The position numbers and the translations under genes were made by a program. Positions 17,826 to 27,225 of a stretch of 64,000 bases of DNA are shown here, one piece after another. Source of the DNA: Caldilinea sp. CFX5. Its GTDB lineage: Bacteria > Chloroflexota > Anaerolineae > Caldilineales > Caldilineaceae. How positions within the stretch are numbered: the stretch's first letter is position 1; each line of letters begins with the position of its first letter. The notes beneath the pieces are model-generated. The model saw only the letters and a program-made list of their open reading frames with translations. It had not been told where the DNA came from and ran no database searches. The stretch covers positions 1 to 64,000 of the forward strand of contig QWII01000008.1 in NCBI GenBank assembly GCA_021405325.1, written 5' to 3'.

Positions 17826-18701
17826 CTACAGAACCAGCCACCGTCGTGCGCGTTCGTCATGCAAGGCGCCATCATAGGCGACAACCCGCAAGCCCGCCTG
17901 CCAGGTGCTGTTTGCCGCCACAATGATCTCCCGGTTGCGGGTGGGGCTATAGTAGGCCAAGCCATAGTCACGGATAAACCAGGGGCCGGTTTGCGGGCGC
18001 GGCTCGTCCAGGCTGGTGAGCAAGACGCCAAAACGGCCACCGCCGGGCAGGCTGTTCTCGTAGGCGACATATTGGCATTCCTGGTCGATGGCAATATCGG
18101 CATTGCCGCGCCGGCCACCATCGGCCAGGATTTCGCCGCCGAGTAGGGGCAGCAGCCGCGGCTCGACCCGAATGCCAATCGAGCCAAACTTGGTTTCGGC
18201 ATACCGCAGGTCACCATAGGTTGCCGTTTGGGCGCTGACCATGTCGCAGATGGTGGCGTCGTCAACGCTGTAGAGGTGGATGGTGCGGGTTTCGTCGAGG
18301 ACGGGTTGCTCCGCTTTGTCGCGCCAGGTGACATGGAGGGTGAAGTGGACGCCGTTGGCCGTCGGTGTAATCGCCGGTTTGCCCACTGTTTCCATGCGCC
18401 CCATGTGGGTAAAGAGCGCCTCATTGGCTTTGCGCATGGGCGGTGACGGCCAGAAGGTGACTTCCCGCCCGTTGAGAAAGATCGGCCCCTGCGCTACCCA
18501 AAAGCCGTTGTGGAAGGGATGGTCGAAAGGGAATTCCTGGATCACGGTCAAGCCGTTGGGGGTGTAGAGCGGAAAGACCCATGGGCGATAATGGTTCGCC
18601 CCGACGCCACCCAAACAGCGCCCGCTGGCGGGATCAGTGACAAGGTAGCCGAATTGATCGTGGTGGAGATGTTGGATGACTGTATACTGCTGTTGGCTCA
18701 T
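17826..18701 (-). CDS. DUF6807 (PmoA-like) family protein
   Basis: The 291-aa soluble protein matches the family often annotated 'PmoA' or DUF6807, through FPFDHPFHNGFWVAQG near the N-terminus and FGVLLTSLDEPRPQTGPWFIRDYGLAYYSP near the C-terminus. The family's function is not established; it is usually found with Gfo/Idh/MocA dehydrogenases and sugar ABC genes and has a beta-sandwich resembling carbohydrate-active folds. The ATG at 18701 has AAGGG 7 bases upstream and lies 26 bases after the PhyH stop, so the two genes are probably one operon. Confidence 0.8.
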   Translation of the reverse strand: MSQQQYTVIQHLHHDQFGYLVTDPASGRCLGGVGANHYRPWVFPLYTPNGLTVIQEFPFDHPFHNGFWVAQGPIFLNGREVTFWPSPPMRKANEALFTHMGRMETVGKPAITPTANGVHFTLHVTWRDKAEQPVLDETRTIHLYSVDDATICDMVSAQTATYGDLRYAETKFGSIGIRVEPRLLPLLGGEILADGGRRGNADIAIDQECQYVAYENSLPGGGRFGVLLTSLDEPRPQTGPWFIRDYGLAYYSPTRNREIIVAANSTWQAGLRVVAYDGALHDERARRWLVL

Positions 18702-18727
18702 AAATTTACCCTTCGGTTGGACTCTCG

Positions 18728-19612
18728 TCACGCTAATTTTTCTGGCATCACTTTGCGTTTGCGCCGTGCTAAGCTGACCTGGGGCAGATACATTTCACCC
18801 GGATCGCGATCTAGCCCCGTCTCTCGATCCAAAAAGAGCGGATAGTCCGCTTCCGGCGGTTTGGCATGGTCATAGGCGTGGCTATAGCTGCGCATGATGA
18901 TCCGTTGTTCGCGATTTAGCGTCTGGAGCCAGGCCGGGTCAGAGAGCAGGCGATCCGCCGTCGTGATCCAGGAAGGCGAGTAGGCCAGGAAGAGATTTTT
19001 GCGTGTGACCTGGCTCTGATTCGGCTCGACGCGATGCCAGATGCTGCCGTGCATGATGGTGATGGCGCCCTTGCGTACACAGAGAATCTCCTCGCCGGGG
19101 ACGCTTTCGTGGGTATCATAGGCGGCAAAATATTGCTGGCGGTGGCTGCCGGGCATGTAGACAAAATTGCCCATCTTCGGCTGCGGCAGATCGGTGAGCC
19201 AATAGCCGATTTTGATTTGCAGTGGCAACTGGGGCGCAAAGACGCCATAGGGCAAGACGCGCGCACCATCAGGATGCCATTTGTTGTAAGTGCCGGCGTT
19301 CGGTGTGCGCAGAAAGAGTTCACTCAGTTGCAACTGAAGCTGCTCGCCGTAGAGATCGTAAGCATAGCCCACATGGCGCGGGTGGTCGATCAAACCGGCC
19401 AACACCGGGTCGCGCTCCACAAAGTTTTGCAGATTGTAATAGTCACCCGGCTTGTAGCTGGGATCAGCCTGTGTCACCCGATCAATGGCGGCAAGGTAGG
19501 TCGCTACGTCGTCAGCGGTCAGGGCATTCTCGATCTGAATCAAGCCCACTTCGTTAAAGGTTGCCCACTGTTCACAGGTAAAGCCGGGCGGGGCCAGACG
19601 ATAGTCACTCAT
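18728..19612 (-). CDS. Phytanoyl-CoA dioxygenase (PhyH) family protein
   Basis: This 294-aa protein is a candidate Fe(II)/2-oxoglutarate oxygenase. The HxD iron ligands are H113 and D115 (KWHPDGA), the distal His is probably H193 (SIWHRVEPNQS), and R204 (VTRKN) can bind 2-oxoglutarate. Bacterial PhyH proteins hydroxylate varied small molecules, so the substrate is unknown. Its ATG overlaps the stop of the PEP-utilising enzyme gene and DUF6807 follows 26 bases downstream, so the three probably act together. Confidence 0.88.
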   Translation of the reverse strand: MSDYRLAPPGFTCEQWATFNEVGLIQIENALTADDVATYLAAIDRVTQADPSYKPGDYYNLQNFVERDPVLAGLIDHPRHVGYAYDLYGEQLQLQLSELFLRTPNAGTYNKWHPDGARVLPYGVFAPQLPLQIKIGYWLTDLPQPKMGNFVYMPGSHRQQYFAAYDTHESVPGEEILCVRKGAITIMHGSIWHRVEPNQSQVTRKNLFLAYSPSWITTADRLLSDPAWLQTLNREQRIIMRSYSHAYDHAKPPEADYPLFLDRETGLDRDPGEMYLPQVSLARRKRKVMPEKLA

Positions 19613-22122
19613 ACGCTCTCTCCTTGTATCTCTACCATACCCAGGGTCGCATCCAAACGCACCCTCATACCATCTTGCAACAGGGTCGTAGCGTTCTTTA
19701 CGTTGGCGATGGCGGGGAGACCATACTCGCGCGCCACCGTTGCCGCATGAGAGCCGATGCCGCCAATCTCCAGAATGACGCCGGAGGCCAGGGTAAAGAG
19801 CGGCGTCCAGGAGGGATCGGTTGCGGTCGTCACCAGAATCGCCCCGGCTTTCATACTGGCAAAGTCATCAGGCGAGCGGATGACGACCACTTCCCCTTCT
19901 ACCCAGCCGGCGCTGACCCCTAGCCCCTGTAATCGGGTTACGCCCGCCGTTGCTACCGACCATTGTTGTTGGCGCAACAGCGTGGGCAATTCCGCCTCGC
20001 GTAGGAAGAGTGGCAGCTTTAGTTCGCGCCAGGCGTTCTGCTCGGCGCGCCGTTTAGCGGCCAGTAGATTGAGACGGTCCCCGGCATTGGCATTGCGAAT
20101 GGCTTCCTCGATCTCCTCCTGGTAGACCAAGTAGTAATCAGCGCGCGCGGTCAACCAGCCCTGTTCCACAAAACGGTCGGCTAACACGAGCTGGGATTGG
20201 CGCGCCGCCATCATCACGCGCATCGCTTCCGAGCGATTCTGTTCACGCCAATGAAATAACTGTTTCGTGCGCGCCACCGCCCAACGCACACGCGGCAACA
20301 ATGTCTGCCGTTGCCAGGGTGACATGGCCTGCGTAAAGGCTTGCCAACTCGCTGTCGCCGCCTGTGCCTGCCGTTCCTGAATTTCAGCCGGCAGCGGGCA
20401 AGTTGGCGCCTGGACATGGCTGCGGATCGCTTGCAGCAGGGGTGTTGGCTCTTCGGCATAGCGTGGGTAAGAGGCGTCTGATTCGTAAATGCCGCGATGA
20501 CCGTAGTGTTCGAGGAATTGATCAAAAGCCCGCAGAAACGCCGTGTCGGCAAGCGCCTTGCGATAATTGGCGTGACCTTCATCACACTGTTGGAAATAGC
20601 TCGCTACTGTTGCATCATTGCGCGCCAGATGGGCCAGCGCCAATAGATCAAAGCCCTGTTGGGCGCTCACGCTCTTTTCGCCCACAGCCAATTGTGTATA
20701 GAAGAGGGTATCGGCGGCAATGCCAACTTTGCGACAAACGGCATCCACCATCCTGTAATAGAGGTTAACACTCCCCATCAACACGATCGCCTTCCAAGCC
20801 GATTCGGTCAACACTGCGCTGGCCCTGTGTACGCGTGCGATCAGGGCCTCATCGGGCAGGGTGTGCGGGTCTTGCGCTGCTAGCGCGGTCAGGGTCTTCT
20901 TGACCAGGGCAAATTGACCTTCAATGATACGTTTAGTCTGGAATAGTTTTCCCGCAAAACGGAGCAACGTGGGGAGCGCTTGCCAACTTTCGCCTAGAGT
21001 ACGGGGCGCAATGGCCTCATCGTCAGCCGTAATCGGCTCGCTGTGTCCCATCCCCCGTAGGCTGGGGGCCATGGGCTGGCCCGAAATTCGGCATAGGTGC
21101 CGAAATTGGGAGAGGTTGAAGTATGGCCGCCCATAGATGGTTTTAGCTATCGGCCCCAATTCAGCGGCAGGTACGAGTAAGTCGTCATAAAGGTAACGCG
21201 TGGCGCTCTCCAAAGCCGCACAGAGCGTGTGGGCCACCTGGGGTGAGGGGAGTTCAGGAAAAACCTCGCGCAGGTTGGCGCGTGTCCATTCAATGTTTGC
21301 GGTCACCGGCGCCACCCTGGTCACCGGACGTGACTGGACAATCCAGAATTGACTGCCATCGTAACACCACTCGACATCCTGTGGCGCGTCATATTCTGCT
21401 TCAATTCTGGTAAGCAGGGTAGCCAATTCGGCTAATTGGCTGGCGGTTAAGGTCGCTGTGGTGCGTTCTTCGGCGGTTGTCTCCTGTAATGCGATCTCGC
21501 CCTGTTCGGCGACAATCCGATGATGCTTGGCGCCGACTTGGGCCGCAATCAGCGCGCCGTCTGGCTTATGGAGGCGAAATTCATCTGGTTCGACCCGGCC
21601 ACTGACGAGCGACTCGCCCAAGCCCCACGTCGCATTGATCACCAGTTCATCCCGTGCGCCTGTGACCGGATTGATCGTGAAAGCCACACCGGCCACGGTC
21701 GGCTGCACCATAAGCTGAACCAGCACACCGGTCTGGATATTTTGCGTCGCCAGTCCCTGCGCCTGTCGATAGGCCAACGCCTGGGGTGATTGCACCGACG
21801 CCCAGCAACGATGAATGGCATCGAGTACGCCTGTTCGTGGCACATTGAGTTTGGTGGTATGGAGACCGGCAAACGAATGATCGGCGCCATCCTCATCAAC
21901 AGCGGAAGAACGCACAGCAAAGAGAACATCCCCGGGAAACCGCGCAAGCGCAACCTCTAGCTCATCCGCAATATCCGCGTTCCCCATTGCTGCCGTCGTC
22001 ACCGCAAAACCGTCAGGCACAGGGAAGCCCGCCTGTTTCAGACGTGCGCAGTTGTACGCCTTGCCGCCAACGACACTGGCATTGTTCGGCTTAAGTTGGT
22101 CAAGTGAAATCAAACACTTCAT
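19609..22122 (-). CDS. PEP-utilising enzyme with PEP/pyruvate-binding ATP-grasp domain
   Basis: The 837-aa protein has the layout of PEP synthase and rifampin phosphotransferase. An N-terminal ATP-grasp domain begins with GGKAYNCARLKQAGFPVPDGFAV and contains the FAVRSSAVDEDG loop and GVAFTINPVTG. A variable central domain follows. The C-terminal swivelling domain has the phospho-carrier His in IGGIGSHAATVAREYGLPA (H792). The enzyme would use ATP to phosphorylate H792 and pass phosphate to pyruvate or another small molecule. It is the first of three coupled genes with PhyH and DUF6807. A modifying kinase for a secondary substrate is as likely as a housekeeping PEP synthase. Confidence 0.88.
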   Translation of the reverse strand: MKCLISLDQLKPNNASVVGGKAYNCARLKQAGFPVPDGFAVTTAAMGNADIADELEVALARFPGDVLFAVRSSAVDEDGADHSFAGLHTTKLNVPRTGVLDAIHRCWASVQSPQALAYRQAQGLATQNIQTGVLVQLMVQPTVAGVAFTINPVTGARDELVINATWGLGESLVSGRVEPDEFRLHKPDGALIAAQVGAKHHRIVAEQGEIALQETTAEERTTATLTASQLAELATLLTRIEAEYDAPQDVEWCYDGSQFWIVQSRPVTRVAPVTANIEWTRANLREVFPELPSPQVAHTLCAALESATRYLYDDLLVPAAELGPIAKTIYGRPYFNLSQFRHLCRISGQPMAPSLRGMGHSEPITADDEAIAPRTLGESWQALPTLLRFAGKLFQTKRIIEGQFALVKKTLTALAAQDPHTLPDEALIARVHRASAVLTESAWKAIVLMGSVNLYYRMVDAVCRKVGIAADTLFYTQLAVGEKSVSAQQGFDLLALAHLARNDATVASYFQQCDEGHANYRKALADTAFLRAFDQFLEHYGHRGIYESDASYPRYAEEPTPLLQAIRSHVQAPTCPLPAEIQERQAQAATASWQAFTQAMSPWQRQTLLPRVRWAVARTKQLFHWREQNRSEAMRVMMAARQSQLVLADRFVEQGWLTARADYYLVYQEEIEEAIRNANAGDRLNLLAAKRRAEQNAWRELKLPLFLREAELPTLLRQQQWSVATAGVTRLQGLGVSAGWVEGEVVVIRSPDDFASMKAGAILVTTATDPSWTPLFTLASGVILEIGGIGSHAATVAREYGLPAIANVKNATTLLQDGMRVRLDATLGMVEIQGESV

Positions 22123-22160
22123 ACTGAACTCCCCAGTGTGAATGGGAGTTATCTACCACG

Positions 22161-22424
22161 TCATTCCGTTGCTGTTTCGTGCAATCGTTGGCTCGGTAGA
22201 TCTTGCGGTCTTGGGGTACGTTGCGCTTGATAGCGGTACAGGTCTGCCAAAGCCTCGTCGAGCGTTTGATGTTCCAACAACGCTCGACGTTCTTCGGTAT
22301 AGTTGCCAAAGCCGGTTGTAAACTGATTCAAGAAACGAATCGTATTGACCAGCCCTAATTCCCGGTAAAGTACACGCAGCGCTTCTTGTGTAATTTCAGT
22401 CAGTGGTTGTAATTCAGCAATCAT
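22161..22424 (-). CDS. Small protein paired with a PIN-domain gene, putative antitoxin
   Basis: The 87-aa protein begins MIAELQPLTEITQEALRVLY and contains ELGLVNTIRFLNQF, a pattern I recall from small genes beside PIN-domain genes in cyanobacteria and Chloroflexota. It is predicted helical and has no recognised DNA-binding motif. Its start overlaps the PIN gene stop (ATGA at 22421-22424). The order toxin-like gene first, partner second is reversed from the common antitoxin-first order. An antitoxin role is inference. Confidence 0.6.
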   Translation of the reverse strand: MIAELQPLTEITQEALRVLYRELGLVNTIRFLNQFTTGFGNYTEERRALLEHQTLDEALADLYRYQAQRTPRPQDLPSQRLHETATE

Positions 22425-22864
22425 TCTTCTATCACCTCGATTAACTCCAATGGAGATACGACTCGGATCCGCAGGTCAGTAATCCGCTTTGTTCTCCGCA
22501 AAAAACGGTCATCACAGGTACAAAAAAAATCTACCCTTGCCGCTTCAGCAGCAGCTAGATGTAGTGCATCCATTGCTTTGATACCCATCCGGCCAAAATC
22601 AATTGCGCGCTGTTGAATTTGCGCATCAACAAGCACAATCTCTGTAGCCTGTGCCAAAACCTGTTCGCCATGTTCTCTGCGGGTGGCTATAGGGTTCTGC
22701 CTAATTTCCAATTCCAGCACCGTTGAGGAAATCAGATCGACATTTCCAACCCTAACCTGCGCTAACACGCCCAAAATAGCTTCTGCTTCCAGACGCAGAC
22801 GCGTTTGGGTTAATGTATCGAGTGGGCGTTGAATACTACAGGTGTCCAGATAGAGTGTAACCAT
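22421..22864 (-). CDS. PIN-domain protein, putative VapC-like ribonuclease
   Basis: This 147-aa protein has a PIN layout: first acidic residue in YLDTCSIQRPLD (D7), a mid-protein Glu in VLELEIRQNP, then MDALHLAAAE and the C-terminal CDDRFLRR. These acidic residues normally bind Mg2+ or Mn2+ for RNA cleavage. I use the ATG at 22864; a TTG at 22876 is in frame but weaker. The downstream 87-aa gene overlaps it by 4 bases, so the pair is a candidate type II toxin-antitoxin module. It lies 38 bases upstream of the PEP-utilising enzyme gene, apparently interrupting a metabolic cluster. Confidence 0.8.
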   Translation of the reverse strand: MVTLYLDTCSIQRPLDTLTQTRLRLEAEAILGVLAQVRVGNVDLISSTVLELEIRQNPIATRREHGEQVLAQATEIVLVDAQIQQRAIDFGRMGIKAMDALHLAAAEAARVDFFCTCDDRFLRRTKRITDLRIRVVSPLELIEVIEE

Positions 22865-22953
22865 TTTGCCAATCAACCATTGTTATGCTAACTGTCCGCA
22901 CGATAATTATACCATAATCATCCCATCAAAAGTATATCACTGACCATCATTCT

Positions 22954-24021
22954 TTACCCACTAAATGCCCGTTGATAACGCAGATTCCCCGCCACTGTCA
23001 CTGGTCGTCCCTCGTTGATCGAATCGATCCCGGCGCTCAACATGGCGAAGACTTTGAGGTTGTTGCGCCCGGTAAAGTGCGGTTCTGTGCCATCGGCCAG
23101 CGTGCCGGTGGTCATATAGCTGCGCCATTGCTCGAAGAAGATTGTCCACGGGCTGACCAGCGGCGTGTCGGCGTCGATGGCCCGTTCGGCAAAGTTGCCG
23201 CCGCGCAGGGCGAAGTCATAGTGCATAGTGTCGTTGCTCATGTGAATGCCGCGACAGCGTAGCGCACCCCGTTCCCCCTCCAGCCGGAACTCGTAGAGGT
23301 CACTTTGCGACGAGATGCCGGCGTGGTAGAGCATGTGCAAGCCGTCGCTCCAGTGGATCAGCGCATTGACCGAACAGGGGCCATCATAGACCGACCACGA
23401 GGGGCGAAAACCGTCACAGTAGATGCTCTCCGGCAGATGATGGGGAAAGACCGCCAGCAGCGAATCAAAGTGGTGACAGGAGATTTCATAGAGTACCGGC
23501 TGCGCCATCCCCTTGAGGTTGAGCGCCTGGTGACGCGGTTTGGCGTTGAGAAAGTTGACCATCTCCACCCGCCCCAACTCCCCACCGGCGACAAAGCTGC
23601 GCACCGCTTGAAAGTGGCGATGAAAGCGCATCTGCTGCCCGACACAAAGCTTGCGCCCCAGACTCGCCGCCAGATCGACCAACTCGACCGCCTGTTCAAA
23701 GTTGTTGGTAATCGGCTTGGCGACCAGTACATCCTTGCCGGCCAGCAGCGCCGCCTTACACTGGGCAAAGTGCAACTCCGAAGGCGTGTTGATCAGCGCC
23801 ACATCAGCTTCCGACTCGGCCAGGGCGCGCGTCAAATCGGTAAAGAGGGCGTCGTCGGGCAGGTCGAGTTCGTGCTGCGCCTTTTCCAAGCTCGCTGGGC
23901 GAATATCAACGACGCCGACAATGCGCTGCCAGTCGTATTGGCGTAACATTTTGCTCATGGCGTTGCTCAGGCCGCCCATGCCGACGATGAGAGAGCGTAT
24001 AGGTTTAGTTTGTTTGTTCAT
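22954..24021 (-). CDS. Gfo/Idh/MocA family oxidoreductase
   Basis: This 355-aa NAD(P)-dependent oxidoreductase has the Rossmann region SLIVGMGGLSNAMSKML, the cofactor motif VAKPITNNFEQAVEL (AKP instead of EKP) and a likely active-site region CHHFDSLLAVFPHHLP. The start at 24021 (MNKQTKPIRSLIVGMGG) is chosen because the Rossmann strand begins soon after; a longer form would add 24 unrelated residues. It precedes the PIN pair and the PEP/PhyH/DUF6807 genes on the same strand, a common context for this family. Confidence 0.88.
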   Translation of the reverse strand: MNKQTKPIRSLIVGMGGLSNAMSKMLRQYDWQRIVGVVDIRPASLEKAQHELDLPDDALFTDLTRALAESEADVALINTPSELHFAQCKAALLAGKDVLVAKPITNNFEQAVELVDLAASLGRKLCVGQQMRFHRHFQAVRSFVAGGELGRVEMVNFLNAKPRHQALNLKGMAQPVLYEISCHHFDSLLAVFPHHLPESIYCDGFRPSWSVYDGPCSVNALIHWSDGLHMLYHAGISSQSDLYEFRLEGERGALRCRGIHMSNDTMHYDFALRGGNFAERAIDADTPLVSPWTIFFEQWRSYMTTGTLADGTEPHFTGRNNLKVFAMLSAGIDSINEGRPVTVAGNLRYQRAFSG

Positions 24022-24156
24022 AGCGTTTATCAGATGATAGGATCGTTGAGAATTCGATGAAAAGATTGTAGTTTTGTCGCCGCAATTTGGCAAATCAGTT
24101 TATCGGGTTCGGTTGGGTCTATAGCGATGAGTTGATGGCAAGAAAGAGGCAAAACG

Positions 24157-24978
24157 ATGGGGCGCAAACGTGAGCCGCTGACGCAATCCACCTTGATCGT
24201 GGACGAGATCCCCGGCCGCATTATAGGCAACGACGACGAACCGCCGGGGCGAATCTTGCACCTCGACGTACAGGGTCAACCACTCTGGGAGAATACCAGC
24301 CTGAAAATGCCCTATGACGCCGCCCCAATGCCCGATGGTTGTTATCTGGTCAACATCATCCGCGCCAAGGCGGTTTGGAAGGTGGCGCGGGATGGCGCAA
24401 TTGTCTGGCGTCAAGAAGTGGGCGGTTATCCCTGTAGCCTGCAACTGTTGGCGCAGGGTAACATCTTGGTAGCGGGTTGGGACTATCACTTGCCGGGCTT
24501 CGTGCGTGAATTTGACCAGGCGGGTAATGTGGTCTGGCAGTTGGAAAATTTGCGTTGGCCCTGGAAAGCCGAGCGGCTCACCAACGGGAACACGCTGGTC
24601 GCTGATGCGGGCGCGAATCGTGTCTTTGAAGTCAACCAGGCCGGGCAAGAGGTGTGGGCCGTCGATCAGCTTGGGCCGGCAACGCCGCAGCTTTTTGATG
24701 CGCTGGGGCCGGTCTATTGTCAACAGTTGGCCGATGGCAACACGCTGGTTTCGATCCGTGGCCTGAGTAAAATTGTCGAACTCACCCCGGCGGGTCAGGT
24801 CGCTTGGGAAGTGGGGCCGGAACTATTGTACAACCAATACTCGGCTGTGCGGCTGGCGAATGGCAATACGTTGATCGCCGACGCCGGTCATTTTCGCGTC
24901 ATCGAGATTGACGCTGCCCACAACATCGTCTGGGAACAGGGCGGCTTTGGCTATCCGGCGAAGGCTTATCGGTATTAA
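24157..24978 (+). CDS. Beta-propeller protein, arylsulfotransferase/PQQ-like repeats
   Basis: The 273-aa protein is built from repeated blades with the consensus (N)GNTLVADAG.NRVFEV...G..VW, seen at about residues 145, 192 and 228. No signal peptide is present. Such propellers resemble the C-terminal part of ArsT-like arylsulfotransferases or PQQ-type repeat proteins but lack recognisable catalytic residues. It is divergent from the dehydrogenase at 24021. A scaffold or ligand-binding role is possible. The start has an AAGAGG site 8 bases upstream. Confidence 0.7.
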   Translation: MGRKREPLTQSTLIVDEIPGRIIGNDDEPPGRILHLDVQGQPLWENTSLKMPYDAAPMPDGCYLVNIIRAKAVWKVARDGAIVWRQEVGGYPCSLQLLAQGNILVAGWDYHLPGFVREFDQAGNVVWQLENLRWPWKAERLTNGNTLVADAGANRVFEVNQAGQEVWAVDQLGPATPQLFDALGPVYCQQLADGNTLVSIRGLSKIVELTPAGQVAWEVGPELLYNQYSAVRLANGNTLIADAGHFRVIEIDAAHNIVWEQGGFGYPAKAYRY

Positions 24979-25135
24979 CGGTCTGCAACCGCAATGTTTG
25001 CCAAGGGTCTGAACCGATACCCCAGTCGGCAAATCGGCAGGCTTTCATGACCAATAGTTGCGATAACGGCATCCTTTCAGTACACTTGCAGCAGGGAAAA
25101 GCACAAAGATGGCAAGGAAAGGGGAAGAGCGGAGA

Positions 25136-26704
25136 ATGCGCTACTTTAATACTCACGGTCCGGTGGATGTTGACCAGCACTATGTTGTTTCGCGGCAAGA
25201 ACTGGTCGAAAAACTTAGCACCCAAATCGATCAGGGAAAGTATTTCACCATCTTTGCCCCGCGCCAGATGGGAAAAACTACGCTATTACGCAAACTGAAT
25301 GAACTGTTGGCGAAAAACCCAGCCTATCTACCAATTCCCTTGAGCTTTGAGCGTTACGAAACGTGGGCTGAGGAAAAATTTCTTGATCATTTTGGGCGCT
25401 TAGTGGCTTATTATCTTAACGAAGGGTTTCAAGCCATCCAGCATCCCCACCTGGAGCAGATTCAAAAACTCCTAGCGGAATTACCGATTGTTGATTACCT
25501 GACCTTTAGCGATCTATTTGGGAATTTGTACCAACTTGCGCCAGCGTGCAAAGTGGTGTTGATCATTGATGAATTTGATGCAACACCGCAAGAAGCGATC
25601 TCACCCTTGTTGCAAACGTGGCGTTCTATGTACCTAGAGCGACGACCACCCCACAGCCTGCACAATGTCATCCTGATCGGGATTCAGAACATTGCGCGAC
25701 TCAATTTTGGGCGCAGTTCGCCCTTCAACATTGCCTATCAGCAGCGGCTCGATGGTTTTACGTTAGCTGAGTTACAGGAGATGATGGCTCAATATACTGC
25801 CGAAACCGGCCAAGCTTTTACCGATGAGGCGCTGGCGCTGTTGCATGAACAAACCGGCGGCCATCCTTTCCTCGTCAACCGCACAGCCGCCATCGTGACC
25901 GAGGAGATCGCTACAGATCGATCACAGCCTATCTCTGCCGCTGAGGTGCGGGTTGCGCTCAACCAACTGGTGCGGGAGACCAACTACAATTTTGAAACAG
26001 TCATTCGTCACGCGGAAAAATATCGCGATGATGTCCTCAACATCCTCTTTGGCGGGACATACCTCTTCAACCTGAACAATGCGCTGGTGAGCGAGCTTTA
26101 CACACAGGGCGTTATCAACCAGGATGAACATGGCAACTGTCGCATTGCCAACTCTGTCTATAGTGAAGTGCTATTGGCGGCCTTTCGCCCGGTGCAGGTC
26201 GGTTTGCAGACGGCGGTTTTGGTCAACGGCTACGATTTTCGCACCCATGTGGTTGACGGACGGTTACAGATGAAAACGCTGCTCTCCCGCTTTCGTGAAT
26301 TTGTCGAGCGGCGTGGACGAGAAGCCTTCAAAGTGACCGAGATGCCCCAGGAAGCGACAGGGCAGTATTTGCTCATGGCCTATCTCGATCTGCTGGTGCG
26401 GCAGGTGGGGGGCGATCTCTTCACCGAAGTCGATTCCGGTGATGGCCGTTTGGACTTGATTGTCGTTTATCGCGGTCATCGCTATGTCATCGAAACCAAA
26501 ATCTGGCGCGGCCCGGCGGAGTTTGACAGCGGTCTCGCCCAACTGGCCGACTACCTGACCACTGAGGGCGAGGCGTGTGGCTACTATGTCATCTTTCACG
26601 CCCGCCCTACTGTCTATGGCCAGCTTGCCCATGAAGAACTGGAATTTGAGAAGGTGGAAGCCGGTAAACAGATCTATGTTTATCTGGTGCGGCTTGGGCT
26701 GTAA
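25136..26704 (+). CDS. AAA ATPase with C-terminal PD-(D/E)XK nuclease domain
   Basis: The 522-aa protein begins MRYFNTHGPVDVDQHYVVSR, as the chimeric gene at 1747 does, and has Walker A APRQMGKTT (residues 41-49) and Walker B VVLIIDEFDA. A helical region follows, then a nuclease core D440 (GRLDLIVV), E453 and K455 (VIETKIW). It is full length and serves as the reference for the truncated copy at 1747. These ATPase-nucleases are expanded in Chloroflexota and some other phyla; a selfish or defence role has been suggested but not shown to my knowledge. The ATG at 25136 is chosen because homologous N-termini start there and GGGGAAGAGCGGAGA precedes it; 25109 is an alternative. Confidence 0.85.
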   Translation: MRYFNTHGPVDVDQHYVVSRQELVEKLSTQIDQGKYFTIFAPRQMGKTTLLRKLNELLAKNPAYLPIPLSFERYETWAEEKFLDHFGRLVAYYLNEGFQAIQHPHLEQIQKLLAELPIVDYLTFSDLFGNLYQLAPACKVVLIIDEFDATPQEAISPLLQTWRSMYLERRPPHSLHNVILIGIQNIARLNFGRSSPFNIAYQQRLDGFTLAELQEMMAQYTAETGQAFTDEALALLHEQTGGHPFLVNRTAAIVTEEIATDRSQPISAAEVRVALNQLVRETNYNFETVIRHAEKYRDDVLNILFGGTYLFNLNNALVSELYTQGVINQDEHGNCRIANSVYSEVLLAAFRPVQVGLQTAVLVNGYDFRTHVVDGRLQMKTLLSRFREFVERRGREAFKVTEMPQEATGQYLLMAYLDLLVRQVGGDLFTEVDSGDGRLDLIVVYRGHRYVIETKIWRGPAEFDSGLAQLADYLTTEGEACGYYVIFHARPTVYGQLAHEELEFEKVEAGKQIYVYLVRLGL

Positions 26705-26734
26705 TGTTACGCCGGTTTGTTGAGAAGCAGTCGA

Positions 26735-27139
26735 TCAGTCATTGGTCGCTTTCCTTTGCCTGAGTGAAAGCATGGCAGAAAGACAGAGCAGCGCCCCGAC
26801 AACGATCATTCCGCTAACATAGAGGATGGAAATCGCACCGGCGCGATAGGGCGTCGCAGTCAAGATCACGGGTAGTTGCGCCAGACCGGAGGCAATCGGC
26901 CAAAAGAGACCGATGACGACATGGAGCATGTTACCCCACTGGCGGCCCTGCCCTAGCCCATAAAGCCCCAACCCTTGTAGGGCAAAGATGCCGGAGACGA
27001 CCAGAGCCAACACAGGGGCGGGAATGCCTTGTTTGGCCGGTTCACCCGTGGCAAAATCCTCTAACGTATGAGGAATGGTGAAAAAGAGCAGCAATAACGA
27101 GAGAATGAGGATCCGGCGCTGCCATGTTGTTGAATACAT
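26735..27139 (-). CDS. Small membrane protein of unknown function
   Basis: This 134-aa protein has four predicted hydrophobic segments (about residues 8-22, 43-60, 70-88 and 100-122). No conserved polar or metal-binding motif stands out. It shares strand and neighbourhood with a DUF1858-like protein and a Crp/Fnr regulator. Confidence 0.65.
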   Translation of the reverse strand: MYSTTWQRRILILSLLLLFFTIPHTLEDFATGEPAKQGIPAPVLALVVSGIFALQGLGLYGLGQGRQWGNMLHVVIGLFWPIASGLAQLPVILTATPYRAGAISILYVSGMIVVGALLCLSAMLSLRQRKATND

Positions 27140-27225
27140 CTTTATTGGTCCTTCTTCAATGTGAATTTCTCATACAAAACATAATTCATCACTTTGTGAC
27201 CTGGTCATTCCTTGCCGCCTTTACA

